This document shows, piece after piece, positions 10,640-24,159 of a stretch of DNA of 64,000 nucleotides; position 1 is the stretch's first letter; every line of letters begins with the position of its first letter. The notes under the pieces are model-generated. The model was not told the DNA's origin, did no database searches, and was given only the letters and a program-made list of their open reading frames with translations. The position numbers and the translations under genes are program-made. Source of the DNA: Clavelina lepadiformis (Eukaryota; Chordata; Ascidiacea; Aplousobranchia; Clavelinidae); contig NC_135245.1 of NCBI RefSeq assembly GCF_947623445.1, positions 17,367,501-17,431,500 on the forward strand, given 5' to 3'.

Positions 10640-13389
10640 TTAGTTTTGTGGCCACGCTATGATACTGTAGAGCCAAGTTGATGCAAAGCAACATACTTGT
10701 GATCTTAACTGGGTGGATGCATATTGCCTCATATGTTGGTTAGCTTGCGGTATTTCATCTAAATATGCCATCAGCTTCTGTCGATCTTTCGTATAAACAA
10801 GTGTCTGAGTATGAAAATAACTTGCAATGAAAGAAGGAAATGTGTTTTTAATATGCAAGCAGTAAGCTCTTAGGCTGGGTCCACACATATTTCTCACGAG
10901 CATGTTTGCGCAACTTAGCCAGCTCGCCTGTTCGGATAAGTTAAGCGTAAAGACTCTGTGTCGACTGTCTGGATCCAGCCTCGATAAGCAAGAAAATTTA
11001 AGGTAGGAAGTTTTGTCTCAGTAAAAAATGACTCACGTCAATGGCCACTTTAAAACTCTTTAACTTTATGGCCATCTCGAGCCTTTTTTCGTTTCCTTCA
11101 ATTTCAGCACAATACTTTCCAAGCGCCTATAGTTAAAAGAGAGAAATTATCAAATTAACTGACAAGTAATTTGCAAAATACAATGACATGGAAACAACTT
11201 ACGTCAGGTGGGGCTAAGTTTTTGCTCAAAACATCAACTACTTTATCAAAGCCAATAGTAGCATGAAGCCTCGCGCTACGAAACAAAGATTTTGGAACTG
11301 TTAATAATGCTTCAATATCCCTCCATCTAAAATGACAAATAAAGTGACATCAAAGATCTTGTGTAAAGTTTGCTTGAAATTGAATGTATGCCATCACCTT
11401 CTCATGCGACAAAGAGCTGCTAGCGCTGTGTATAGAAACTGTTTTTCCCCAATTTTGTGCTGATTTTTTATGGATGTTGGACTACTAAGGAGACCCTAAA
11501 AAATTTTTTTGAAAATTAGCACGCCCACATATGATTAATGATAATTGCAAACACTTAATCTCACCTCGGCTTCTCCCCAATGGTAATAGCAACAGTAATA
11601 GAGGGTGGTGATAACTGATTTATAAACGATTGAGTCCCTCCTAGGGTGAGATTTAAAAACTTGCACAGTTCCACTTTTTTCAGCAGCACTATCTGAATCT
11701 TCGACAGCTGACTGACGTTCCATGAGCATAATCTGCTCTTGAATGGCGCTTGTTTCATTTGACAAACGCAAATCGCAGTCAAAATAGTACCTGCGTTAAC
11801 ATGTAGAAGTCTAGTATTACAGCAATTTCGATCAATATCAAAAGAGAAAAAATTAACCACAGCAACAATAACCAAGAGTTCATACTTTATACAGTCTTTA
11901 AGTGCAGATGAGCGTATTTCAGGGTTAGATGCCGATGTGGTGGCCAAACACTGGCGATATTTTAACATGGCTGCTTCCTCTGTTCTGCCAAGAGCACTAA
12001 GTGTTTCATGGAGTTCATCAATTTCACCAGCAGCACGCAGGTATGCGCAATAATGGTCAACTGCTACAGCTCGCTTCATTAGTTCTTTACTAAACAGATC
12101 TAAGAAAAATGAAGTCATTCTTTCAAAATTAAGCATCTACCAATTTGAGTTGACTTATCAGGAAGATAACCAAATTAATTTTCAAAAATAGAATTAATCC
12201 TTACCTCTCTTTAAGGTATCTCTCATGAAAAGAGTTGCGGCTAAAATAGCATTACCATCGTGACGTTGAATAGCACCATCAAGAAGTGCAGCCTTGTCTT
12301 CTTTTGATTTGTACAACTCAAGGATGTAAGTTCCTCCGGTCTAAAAACAGAAAATTAATGCATAAGTATTCAGCTTAACTAAGAAAAGTTTTAAGTCAAA
12401 CATAAACATACTATTAAACGACAAAGTGTTTCGGATTTTGACGGAGCTGCAGCTTGGTCACGTTTCGCTTGAGCAAGCTGACGGCGAAGTGAATAATTAG
12501 CTGTTTCCAGCTTGGCGAAATCGGTGGCAGTTGGAGCTGAATGTGCTGTAACAACTTGAAGCAAAATACAATTAAAAATATTCTTACCGGTAACAAAAAA
12601 GTCCTGAGTCGCCAACAAAATAAAGTTACCTTCAGTTAAAGTTCTTTGGTCTGTGCCAGATGTTGGTCTGGCTGCCCCGTTTGGTTTTGCAGTCATCGGT
12701 TCACTGTGTTGTGGCAATGTTGCAGGTGATGATGGAAAGTGCTGCTTCCTTGCAGAGCCATAAGCACGTGCCGAAGTTATACCACATGCTGGAGATGACA
12801 TCGCTTGTGTGACTGGGGGTCGATGTTTGGAAAGGGAGGTTTGAGATCTAAATATAGTAACATGTGGGGTAGCTGTTAGCTGGATAATTACAAATGGTAA
12901 AAGATACTTTTTTTAAAACACAAGCATCATTTAAAATGTATTATGTACGTTGTATTTAAAAAAATTTAGGGTTTGTAAATACTCCACCATATGTGTAAAA
13001 GCATTAGGATATTACACTTTGGCAAAACTTTACAAGGCTCAGAGTTCGCTTGTTTCTGTCATCACCATGTATGAAAGAAAAATTTTATCTATTACTTGGG
13101 TCGAATCGGAGCAGCAGTTGATCCATCCCATCTGATAACATCAATGCTGTCTTCCTCATCGTCATCATCGTTGAAATTAAACGGCTTAAAACCAGAGCTG
13201 TTCCAGTAATCATCATCACCTTCTTTAGGTTGTGCCCCAGAAGGCTGGAAAAAAAGCAATTGTTTTTTGTTTAAGAGCTTGGTTTTAATTGACAAAAAAT
13301 TTGCTTAACTGTGCGACAACCGTTACCATTCTAAATAAACTTAAAATATAATAAATCAGCTTACTCACCCTAAATCGAACAGATGACAT
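10640..13389 (-). CDS. VIPAS39: VPS33B-interacting protein VIPAS39 (SPE-39 family)
   Basis: Partner of VPS33B in endosome and lysosome-related organelle trafficking. Eleven exons read 5' to 3': 13389-13369, 13244-13096, 12847-12630, 12545-12412, 12340-12205, 12099-11886, 11790-11565, 11495-11398, 11326-11203, 11126-11037, 10804-10640; total 1575 nt, 524 residues against 493 in human. The N-terminal acidic motif DDDYWNSSGFKPFNFND matches the family signature. Further on are QRHDGNAILAATLFM, the VDHYCAYL helix, SHPRRDSIVYKSVITTLYY, and the C-terminal TKDRQKLMAYL. These match the human protein in order. The Ser/Pro-rich linker of exon 3 is poorly conserved. The first exon codes for seven residues only. 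The gene is divergent from SMYD3. Confidence 0.93.
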
Positions 13390-14253
13390 ATTTGTAACGG
13401 CCTTACAAACGTTCCATGTATACAGTTTACCCAATTACAGTATGACTGGCTAGTTTTATCTTTGACGCCAAAGATTAAAGCAATGCACTGTTTAACCCAA
13501 TATACCTGCTTACTGCTCAAATCTAATAAGCTACCATGCGTTTTCAGACGCTAGTTCATTTCAATGTCTGCTGTGCAAACAATACCGAACACAAGAACAA
13601 TACCTCACAGCCTGATGAAAACCAAATGACTACAAGAATGATGAGACAGTACAAACCGGACAAAAACTATGTCAATTAACTTGCTAATTAATACAAAAAC
13701 CAAACCTTGTTAAAAATTTTGTAAAAAGATTTCACTTCGTAACATATGTGTACCAAATCTGTTCACTGTTTGAGAGAAAAATCAGCATTTAACTTAGGCC
13801 TTGCCATGAAATCCCCTAACGTGAAACCATTCAAGGCCAAACATTCATAGTACTGTAATATGTAATGATTACGTATTGCCTGCAAAGAGCATTCTTTTTT
13901 TGAATTTTTATGCAAAAATTTTAATTAGGTCTAAACTTCATGTGTAAACTTCAATCAGCCAGTACGCTTGCACGTTATACTGTAATTCGTAATGCTACTG
14001 CACAGTGCACACATTGATGCAGCGTAGAACGTAGAACACAGATAATGTCGAAAAGGGAAAGATAAGATGCCCGTAAATAAAAGATACGATTGCCCGACTT
14101 CCAGTTGAAGGCTAAGCATTACGGTAGTTGCAAGCCAAGCTGCTCAATATGCAAATATACGCTTTACTGTAACGTTGCAAAGTTAACTATTTAAAAAAGG
14201 TTTTGTAGCAAAATTGCAATTTTTGAAGTGCTCATCAAAATTATCAAAACGTG
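13390..14253. promoter_or_regulatory. Divergent promoter region VIPAS39 / SMYD3-like
   Basis: The 864 bp between the two start codons contains no supported open frame and must contain both promoters. No TATA box or binding site can be assigned with confidence. Confidence 0.5.
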
Positions 14254-17200
14254 ATGATAGAAGTGTTTCGTTCAGAAGATAGAGGAAGAGGTCTGAGAGC
14301 TACGACTGATCTGCGGAAAGGCACACTTGTTTTAACTTCTGCACCATTTGCATACGTTCTGTCTAAAAAGCAAAAAGGCATCAGATGCGATCACTGCTTA
14401 AACAAGTAAATGCTAATATGCTTATTTGTTAAATCGTCTTTGGTGTGATGTTTTTGGTGCACAACTTCAGGATACATTTGTGTACTGGACCCCAGTTACT
14501 CAAACTGTGGCATCATTTGGTTGTGCACCAGACCTGATATTTTCATATTACTTTTGGTTTCACATTACGATGACTTGTATTTTTGTGAACCTTTTATATA
14601 CTGAAGCTCTAATGTTTTAATTTAATATTGTTAATTAGACAAACAACATTGCTAAGATGTTCCGGGTGCAAGTACATGAAATACTGCAACCGTGAGTGCC
14701 AGGTTAGTGTGTAATTGATGTGGCATATATAGTATCGAAGTTTTCATCCTTGGACTCTGGCAATCTTTACTTGACTTAAACTCAGCGATAATTCCTTATT
14801 GCTTATACTCACGATACTGAGCTTGTCAGTGTGCATTTTCCGATGGATGCATTTTTTACTTTTAATTTTTATGCAATCTTGTTCAAATTTGGAAATTATT
14901 CACTGGCAGCAAGCATCATTAGCATGGTTATCTAAGTATCAAAAAGAAACTGCATCACTACAAGCATAGCTAAAATTAAGCTTATTGATACATATAATTA
15001 AAGTTATTTTTTTATTTGTGCAAATTGAGTATTCTGCAACGGTGTATACCATGTTTGCGGTTAATTTCAAAAACCTATTTTTGAGTAGATACAAGGTTTA
15101 TTTTTCTTTTAGAAAGGTGCATGGTCTTCACACAAATCAGAGTGCACAGCTCTGAAGAGAGTAGAACCAAAGATACCTCCAGATTTTGTGATCCTGTTAA
15201 GCAGAATTTTGTGGAAATTAGTAAGTTGTATTCTAATAAACTTTTTCCATTGGAATCTATACATAGATATCAAGGATTGCAAATATTCATTTGGTAATAA
15301 CCCCTTTTTTCGTGATCATGTTCGAAATGTATGTGTCTTAATTACTGTAATGCTTCTTTTAGCAGAAATCTACAGATGACAACTGGTCAGAAAATTTGGT
15401 TTCAGTAGTTGATTTGGAATCAAGTAAGTCATGAACTATAAAGGATCTATCGCAAAATTGTGGAAAAATTTGTGTATGAATCTGTAAATCATGAATTTTA
15501 TGTCCTTTAGATTACACCTTGTTAAGCGATGACCAAAAAGAAGCCCTTGGTCAGTTTGTCATTGTGATGCATTCCTACTGGGGGCAAGGAGCTTTACCTG
15601 TGCAAGTTCCTGATATCAAAGCAGTGTTGGAATTATGTTCCAAGGTAGAGCTGATGTTTTAAGAAATTAATATCACATTGAATAGTTGCTGATAGAGATT
15701 GTCATGCATTGCATTTTCAATCTGTTTAGATAAAAAATAACAGTTTTGCAATTTCGGATGAAGAAATGCAAGCTGATATTGGAACTGGAGTATATTTAAG
15801 GTTTGTTTAAGTGTATATTTTGATTGTCTAAATGTTAAAATGTATAAAATTTAAAATATACAGTAAAAGCACGTTAATTTGAAGTTAAAGTGACCGATTG
15901 AGTTACCCAAAGTTTTAAACCATCCAAAGCTGGTAAAATTGATTGCAAATAGCCATGAAAATGTAACTGGGAGTAGAAGTTAATAAAAAAATTTTTAGCA
16001 ATTAAACCCACATTTTTCGTGTAGCTGCTTTTTGATAAATAAAAGAAATTTGATTAATCTAAACGCAGTAGAAGCATGGACAATGTCCAACTTTTCTATA
16101 TGAATAGGTGTTTAAGCCAAGTATCACCGGCTATGCTTAGTTTATCATGTTAATGTAAACTTTTTGTCACATATTTTTTTACTCTTTTTATCTCACTTGA
16201 AGTAGTAACTGAAGCTAAATGGTGAACACAAATATAATGTTGAAGTTCACATGACACTCATAAATCAATTTCAATAAGCTATTCTTCTAAAACTATGCTG
16301 CTTTGCTTGTCAGGTAACAACAGACTGTCTAATTGCAGTAATGAATTTATGGTCCGCCGACCAAAGAAAATGGCTTGGCGGGCTAAATTTGGTTCTGGAT
16401 CTGTAGTTTGCCTGCCCATGCCTCATTTAGCAGACCACGTGTTCTCAACGCTAAGTAATTAAAATTTGCAGTTGCAGCTTACTTAATCACAGCTGTGACC
16501 CTAATTGTGTTGCTGAGTTTGATGAAATGAACATTAATATCAGAGCTATAAAAGACATCTCAAAAGGTGAAGAGGTACTCCTTTACATTCATTCTGCTTT
16601 TGTTTAGTGATTACTGGCATCACGATTATAAGTTCTAGAGTCTAGGCGCTCACTAAAACATTTTTGCAAACATTTGTAGCATGCAGCACGTTTTTAAGTC
16701 TTCTAATTTCTCTGCTTTGTGGTTTAAATGTCTTGATTGTTGCCTGTTGCTATTATTTCTTTGGCTTATCCTGAATACAATAACTTATACAAATGTTTTG
16801 ACAAATATTTCTATTTTTAGTTGTTGATTTCGTATGTTGATGTCTTCGCACCCTCTGAAGACCGTCAAAAAGATCTCATGGACATCTATAAATTTTCTTG
16901 TCGTTGCAATCTGTGCCGGACAAAGAAGCATGTAAAATAATATTATGTGTTTAGTGTGATACAGTCAGGATAAAACAAGATATTAAATTATGCTCATAAT
17001 ACATTCTATGAATCATGAAGATTTTCATCTTTAATAATACGCGTAATACATCGTAATACATCGTAATTCATCGTAATACGCTGTATGCAGGTCTACCAAT
17101 TTTGATAAAAAATGAAACTATGAATTCGTACAGTATATTTGCGCTTTTATTTAGTTTGCTGTTAAAGCACTTTTTTACCTTTCACAGGACAGGAGCATGC

Positions 17201-18060
17201 TTCAAGATTTTAAAAGTTCTATGACCATTTCAAAACAGAATTCCGTGAAAGACTTACTGCATGAGTTACATAACTTATGTGATGCAAGAAATTTCCAACA
17301 GATTTATAACATAACCAGTGGATATGTTGAGCGCGAATACTTACCAGTAGAAAACATTTACATGACAAAGGTGACAGCAAAAGGTTCTCTGTGTTTATGA
17401 AAAAAAAATGACAAACTGCATAATTACTTCTTTGCTAAGTTATTGATTTATTATGTGTTGAACAGATTCTTGATTTTGCAATGGACGCCGCTATTGAATT
17501 AAAAATGTTTGGCAGGGCATTTCAACATGGTGCGGCTGCTCTCCATGCTTACAGGTATGGCTGTCATGTATTATTTTCTACCAGGTTTGTATAGTTAAAA
17601 CGCCGCGGAATTAAAAGTTTTTTTGATTGGCATGGATTTGATACATTTGAGTGTGGCTCAAACATCAGTCAATTGTTTTAGTTGATTTTTATTCGGAATT
17701 TTTCATTGCTGTTGCTTTTTCCAGGAAGTATTTAGATGAGAGCCATCCACTGACAGGTTTGCAGATAATGAAATTGGGAAAAATATTACTATATCAAGAA
17801 AAAAATGAAGACGCTCTGCAAATGCTTTTGGAGGTATGATACTCGATGAATAAAATTTTTAGATATGTCAGTATATTTCGACACCATGCTTACACCACTA
17901 AAACTGTACCATTAATTTTTGGTGTGAAATCACTTTTCTTTCACAGGCGTTAAAAATCCTTCAGATCACCTACAGTAAAACCGGGATTATTATGCAAAGT
18001 TTAACGAAACTTGTTGCTCAATGCCAAGTGGAATTACGTCACAAAAATCTTGGAGAATAA
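14254..18060 (+). CDS. SET and MYND domain methyltransferase, SMYD3-like
   Basis: Protein-lysine methyltransferase of the SMYD family. Twelve exons: 14254-14405, 14639-14702, 15113-15220, 15366-15423, 15511-15644, 15730-15800, 16472-16574, 16821-16931, 17188-17370, 17466-17554, 17725-17833, 17947-18060; 1296 nt, 431 residues (human SMYD3 is 428). The split SET domain begins with GRGLRATTDL. The MYND zinc finger follows (CDHCLN, then LLRCSGCKYMKYC and SHKSEC). The SET core is LLNHSCDPNC with the cofactor-binding NHS motif, then the post-SET cysteines CRCNLC. The C-terminal half is helical and TPR-like, with SHPLTGLQIMKLGK as in SMYD3. All splice phases agree. SMYD3 rather than SMYD1/2 is chosen from overall length and the C-terminal motif; orthology is not proven. 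Confidence 0.9.
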
Positions 18061-21000
18061 CAGACCAAAATTTAGCTTCGGTCCGCAATTTTAGATGGCT
18101 GCCAATATTGCAAAAAAATGCCCTCTTGCTCATGAAAGTGCTGCTAGTCTTATTACTTTTTGTCTTCCTTTTTATGAAAAATGTTCTTATTTGCGTCAAG
18201 CATTTGTTGGCTTTGGTTAAATTATTATGCATTCTTTGTAGAATGTTGTGAAAATTTCTTTATTAAAGTTCGTCTTAACTCTGAATTGTGTTTTAAACAC
18301 GTCCTAATGGTAAACAATGAATAAACACTCTACGTTACAAACAACGTCATGTGAAATTACCGAATGAAAATGTGAAGCTTAGGAGATGTGTGTGCAAATT
18401 TTACTTGATTATATTTATTTTTAAAATTGCTATGTACTGACTCTTGGAGCATGATGACAAACACGTAACTAGTATTTCCTGGAAATGTATTCTTACAAGG
18501 ATGGATCTGTGTGTTGGTAAAGCTTCATTTCCATTTTAAAAATTATTGCCTTTGCCAGTGTTAACTCCAACGATCTCTGCGATTTGCATGAAATATATTC
18601 AAGCAGCAAGCTATTCACGACGCAGACCAATAAACGAAAATCCAGTGAACGGTCGTGACCCGCAGTCTGAATTGCCTCGAACTGGTTATGATACGCGGAA
18701 ATTTGATGACATGTCAGACATCGCTGAGTCAATGGTTTAATTGTCTTCAGCTCTTCGGTTTCCCGATTTCAACAAGTAGCAATTGATACGGTAAATACTT
18801 GCTCCAAGCTTGTTATAAAATATTTTGATATGATTGGTTATTGATAAAAACCGTGTAGACGCTATTTTGCTAAATTTCCGCTGCTAACCTTTATCCCCCA
18901 GTATTCTTTTGTGTTTGTCAGTATATTGAGCGCAGTTTTACTAAGTGTCTTCTATTATTTCACATGGCATATACTAGTTTCGTTATAAAGGTGCTAGAAT
19001 TTTATGAAGACAGCTTACCTAAAATTCTTTGTTAGCAAGATTAGTTCATTGTTATGCTTAGGTCACGTGGTGGCCAGCGTGACGTAAACAGAGTGGAAGT
19101 TGTGTTATCGGTTTTCGTTTCTAAAGAACTTGAAAGCTGAACCTCTTTTGTTAAATGGTTTACATCAGGCAATTGCTTCCTGAGTAAATACACAAGGACG
19201 CACTGTACTCTGTGAAATTTCGATCATAAGTGTTTTTGCAGATACGCGGTTGACAACGCTTTGTGAGCAAGTCTGGGAGTAGAAATTGCTGCAAACGAAC
19301 GAAAACAACTTGGCATTGCAAAATATCACATCGTGTGAGCACACATCAGTTCAAGCAAAGTTGAAGTTGGTAAGATGGATAATATGCATTAAAGTTTTAT
19401 GTTTGAAGTTTTACTTTATGGCCCACCTCACTTTTTGGGCTAGAGGCTTTTCTTGTTCGTTATTTTGTTTGGAGCATATTTTTATTTTAGGCTAGTTTTC
19501 ACTATTTCTCCGCAGAAACTGGGAGCATTTATTTCCCTGGCAAAATTTGTACATTTAGATTTTTTTTTGCTCAAATCTTAATTTCACCACAATGTAACCC
19601 GGACTGTGAAGTTTGACAGGCAAGCCTGCTAAGATCCAGCTGGTCAGACTGCAAAGTTTGGCGTAGGCACACTCAATACTGCTTTTCATAAGCTTCAGTG
19701 CCGCACTTAATATCTTGGATAGAAATTCTATGCATTCAATTTTCAATTGGTTTAAAGACTGAATAATTCAAACTGTGTACATTCGTGTGTAATTGTGCAC
19801 CGAAGTGCCCATATGCATTGTGTCTGAGCATTTTTGGGCGCCGCATTTGTCATTTTTGGTTGTTAGGCGCACCCAACATCTTGCTGAAAATGGCCATACT
19901 CTGCAGTCCGGCCAGTTGGAAATGTGTTCTCCGAGCTAAGAAAAATAAAACTAAATCTATTTCCCAAAATCAATCAGTTATTCCAATGTTTTGACATCTG
20001 TCATTTTGCTTAAAACATGAAAAACTTTGTTAAGGCAAAGGAAAAATATTGATTGAAAGTTTGAATTTTTGTAATTCTCACACTAATCAAGAATAGAATT
20101 TGAAATTCTACTGGAAATCGATTTGAAATCTGGATGTGAAGTTATTCTGGAATTTTTTTAAAAGTATTTTGTTTTGTACAGCCCTAGTAATTACTTAATA
20201 ATTATACTTATTATAGACACATTTGGAAGACAAAAGCAGTACACACTACACATTGCCTTCGAATGTTGTCTATGGCATTGTTGGTAATGATAGTTAATTA
20301 AGGAACTCAAAAATAAACCTTACTGGTCATTATTTCTGTTTTGTATAACCAACTGGTCTGTTTTTCCTACCCTGGTAAACTGAGAACAGACTGAATATTT
20401 TCCAAATTTTATCAAACATAGGTACAGTTGTTTGTACTTCTAACAATGTTAAAGCATAAATCAACAAAATGGATTTAGAAAGTGAAGTGGAAATATTTCT
20501 GTTGACAATATAATTATGTTTAGTTAGACATTCAAACATTCTGTACATACAAACAGTAACAAATATCTAATAGCTAACAAGTATAATACGTTAACAAGCA
20601 GTCAACCATAAATAGTTGGTTTCATTTTGCTCTCATAAAACACAGCGGCACGCCATTAAGCATTTATTAAGTTCAGGGTCTAATATTAAGTATGTATACT
20701 GCTGGAATATGTATGCTGAAATAGTTCGGTTCTCATCAGTTCAATCTTTGTGAAGAAAGTGGTAGGTGACACAATTACAGTGATTGTAGATATCCAAATA
20801 ACAATAACAGTGTGTTGGAACATAAATGCAATACTCACAAACTTAGTTTAATAAAAAGAAAGAGAACAATAAAACATCAATTTTGCAGACAAAGTTTATA
20901 TGAACCAACATAACTTGAGTTTTTAATACTGTTGTAATGTGTGTTCATAAAAAATGACATATTGCGAAAAAAAAATAAACATTGTTTCTTCTTGATTGAT

Positions 21001-21322
21001 TCACAGGTTAATCTTCACTGGTCCACGAATATTTTCTAACACATCATTCCATATTACGATGTATTACAACATTTTTCTTTTTCGTTTCTGGGTTCATTCT
21101 TGTCTTGGATGTTTACTTTCTGAGATTCTATTTGTCTTGGACATCGTTTTGCTACAAAATCGAGGATTTAAAAAAAAAATTGATGACAATAAGTAACATG
21201 CCAAGTGATAATTAAATAGTTAATAATGTGATAATTAAAATTCATACGTCATGTTTCATTGGAAAAAAATATATGACATTCAGGCAAAAGATAAATTGAT
21301 AACAATGCTTGTTAACACTTAC
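18061..21322. other. Region between SMYD3-like and Rab genes
   Basis: About 3.3 kb holding the 3' end of the SMYD3-like gene and probably the 3' part of the minus-strand Rab gene. Besides the candidate exon listed separately I see no gene. Near 19600 and 19900 short GC-richer stretches containing the inverted words CCGGACTG and CAGTCCGG occur, possibly an eroded repeat. Confidence 0.4.
18559..18740 (+). CDS. Candidate orphan terminal exon
   Basis: After a good acceptor (TTTGCCAG) an open frame runs 60 residues to a stop. It is richer in GC than its flanks and of low-complexity-free composition, with RRRPINENPVNGRD and a C-terminal ESMV, which would fit a class I PDZ ligand. No upstream exons could be linked to it and no family is recognised. 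It may be chance. Confidence 0.25.
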
Positions 21323-23580
21323 CAATTTCATAAAACATTTCTTCAACATTTTTTTCAGTTTTTGCAGAAGTTTCCATAAACAATAAGTTCCTGTCCTTTG
21401 CAAATGCTGAAGCGTCCTGCGTGTATGGGCATGTTATAACAATTATGTTAGTTTACAGTGTGTTTTGTGTACTGCAGTGGAACCTCTGTATCATGACCAG
21501 TCTGGTCCCTTTATTATTATTGAGATGTAGTTTAAAGTGGTTTGGCTAACTTCAAGTACAATTCACTTGTTGACCGTCCTGTATGCCATGTTGGCAAACT
21601 CACATTACCAAATCAAACCAAACATAAATCAAAAATGATTTTCGCTTCTAATAAGGGGAATATTTCATATTGACATTTCTGTGAAACTCAGTTAGCTAAT
21701 TTACCCACTATTCTTAAAGTATCCGATGAACTAAGGAATGATGCTTAAGCTTGTCACTTTGTTGAGGAATAAGGAAAATTAAATTTGTAATTAAATTTAG
21801 CATTTTTTTTCTTGTACCAAATTACAAATTTTAACATCATATTTGTATCTTCAGGCAAACAGTTGAAAACTTAAACATTTTGCCTCGGTTTTCTTACTTT
21901 GTGCGAAACTTTTTGCTTCATATGAGTAGGTTTAAAAAGAAAACTTCAAATAGACTTTAAATTATAAATAGGGTATGCGCTAACCCATAGGTGTCAAACT
22001 CCCGGCCTGCGGGCCACATCCGGCCCGCTTTACAATAAAACTTGGCCCGCAATGCTATTTTATACATTGAACTATTTCCGGCCCGCGAGATCATTGTGCA
22101 GTATAACTTACTTTTTTCAAGCAAGAAACAAGATTATAACAAATCGCACAATACAGCAGCACAACAGTTGCCTCATCATACGATAGAATAAATCGATTTA
22201 TTCCCAGCCAAAACCGTCAAAAAAAAACAAAAATTTGGTGCTGTTTCGCTGACTGTTCCAATTCATATACTCGTGTCACGAAACGTTCAATCAAGTTTTA
22301 TCCTTACGGCCCGCGGCGTTAAATAAGTTTTGAGTTTTGGCCCCTGGTGCGATTGAGTTTGACACCCCTGCGCTAACCGCTATGGTGCAATATGCCTTTC
22401 GATACACCGATTGAGAAAAAGTAGAATTAATTGCAGCGGCAAATTATTTTAAGTAGCAATTACAGTTGTGTTGTTGCTTTTTGATTTAGTAGTGGCGGTA
22501 GTGCCACTTTTTCATACCTTTTACTTTTTCAGTAGCAGCTCTTCACGTCTGGTAAACAGATAGGAAAAGTTTAGGACGGTTATGTAACGTTATGATGGTT
22601 ATGGTTATGACGATTATAACGTTTATGAAAAAGCGGTTATGTAACTGATGCAGTCTTGTTATTGGAGTGCTTGCGAACTAAAGGCTCTGTATATAGTTGG
22701 AGTTTCACATTACATTCATGTACGATAGCACATATTCATTACATTGTTGTTATATATATATACTAGTTGAATGCTAAAAGCAGAGCTCCTTACTTTGAAG
22801 GGAACCATCCTTCCATCAGCCAGGTCTACCTTGTTCCCGGCTAACAAAATAACTATCTCTGAACTTGCTTGTAAATAGAGCTCCTTAACCCATGCTATAG
22901 CTCTGCTGAAGGAATCCTGTAATCCGTGCACAACATAAAATTATGCAATGTTGTTAAAAACCTTATAAAATTGTTTGATTTAAACATCGTCTTCCATAAT
23001 TATTACCACATGATTGAACATTTTCATAAAACTGTGTTCATAGCATATCAGAATAACTAGTGTCTTACTGGTTTTGTGATGTCATACACAACAATAGCAG
23101 CCTGTGCTCCTCTGTAATACATTGGTGCCAGGCTGTGGAATCTTTCCTGACCAGCTGTATCCCAAATTTCAAATTTAATCCTGTAGTTGTCCAAGCTGAT
23201 ATGTTTTGTCAAGAATGCAGCTGGAAAATAATTGATTAATCCAAAAAATCACACCAGAAATCTGTTGAGTCTTACAACAACTTTATTTATTAACAAAGAG
23301 CTGTTCACTTAAAAGGTATACAGTATATACTTTATCTACTGTTTTAAATAGTGACTTAAACATTGCCGTGATATTTTAGAGTTTTCTAGTGAGCAGTAAA
23401 CAATCAATATTTTGGTAATAATTTACTAACTATGAATTCACCTCCAATGGTTGGTGCATGATGTTCCATAAATGTCCTCTTGACAAATCGCAAAACCAAA
23501 CTGCTCTTTCCCACTGATTGCTCACCTAGCAACACCACCTTGCACTTGTACGTGTTTTGTCTGGTGGGAATTGTATTCAT
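21323..23580 (-). CDS. Rab5-family small GTPase (C-terminus not found)
   Basis: Rab GTPase acting in early endosomal membrane traffic if Rab5-like. Four exons found: 23580-23442, 23220-23069, 22916-22794, 21416-21323, phases consistent. All nucleotide-binding motifs are present: P-loop GEQSVGKSS, switch/G2 threonine in [26 protein letters not shown] (Rab5 wording), GNKVDLAD and ETSAK. The last visible exon ends in phase 1 after MFYEI with a clear donor, so at least one more exon must carry the hypervariable tail and prenylated cysteines. I found no convincing one. The sequence departs from canonical Rab5 in the P-loop (QS instead of SA), so it may be a divergent Rab5 paralogue. Confidence 0.88.
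21986..22370. mobile_element. hAT-type MITE with 8-bp target duplication, in Rab intron
   Basis: The left end CATAGGTGTCAAACTC pairs with the inverted right end GAGTTTGACACCCCTG. The flanks carry the perfect 8-bp repeat CGCTAACC (21978-21985 and 22371-22378). It lies in the intron between Rab exons 3 and 4, is 385 bp long and non-coding. The truncated stub at 2535 belongs to the same family. Confidence 0.92.
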
Positions 23581-24159
23581 CTTTTAAGAACTTATGATCC
23601 CGTTAAGATTCTCACCATGAATTATTATTAGTAATATATTTTACATATCTAATTAGAACATTACTAAACTATTCTATTTAAGATAACTGTATTATTTTAT
23701 AAACATTTTGTACAATTGTGCCTGATATATTATAACATCCGTAGCTAATACATACTAGTGGAGTTCTAAATCAAATTATTAACATCTTCCTTCTTAAGCC
23801 TTAACTTTAAGGTCAGCGCACTCAGCAAAATAGCTGTTGTGTGGTGATGCATTGCATCATCACGTTAGAGCAAGCCCACATGAAATTCTGCTTCCTTTGT
23901 GACTTCATGGCTGGCTTCATTTACAATGCATTCCCGTAATGTCTTTCTTTTTTGACTATAGTATCGCATGCCGTAATACTTTGAAAGTGATGAGTATCGG
24001 GTTTCACAACTTTTTATTTGACTGTCATCACAGTTCAGTTAAATATTTCACAAGAACGTGTAACATTTACATGTTGTCGTCGCTTTTACATCTTCATAGT
24101 CTTAAATGTAAAGTCTTCATTCTTTTTTAGACCCTTTTGCTACACAAAGACGGTACACA
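23581..24159. promoter_or_regulatory. Divergent promoter region Rab / DnaJ
   Basis: The 579 bp between two opposite start codons must hold both promoters. A pyrimidine tract followed by AG ends at 24130, 29 nt before the DnaJ ATG, without an obvious upstream donor; it may be a spliced-leader acceptor. Confidence 0.45.

Noticed and set aside
15860-16100. Possible pogo-like element beginning CAGTAAAAGCACG in a SMYD3-like intron
   Set aside because: No matching inverted right end could be found.
19860-19950. Another Rab tail candidate joining in phase to give EIARRTHF
   Set aside because: It ends without cysteines and lies in what may be a repeat.
20626-20690. Possible Rab last exon with CRC near its stop
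   Set aside because: The cysteines are not at the usual CC/CxC end and the joined sequence (EIGDPELN) does not look like a Rab tail.
21475-21570. pogo-like end CAGTGGAACCTC in the Rab intron
   Set aside because: Only one terminus is visible and no TA-flanked partner was found.
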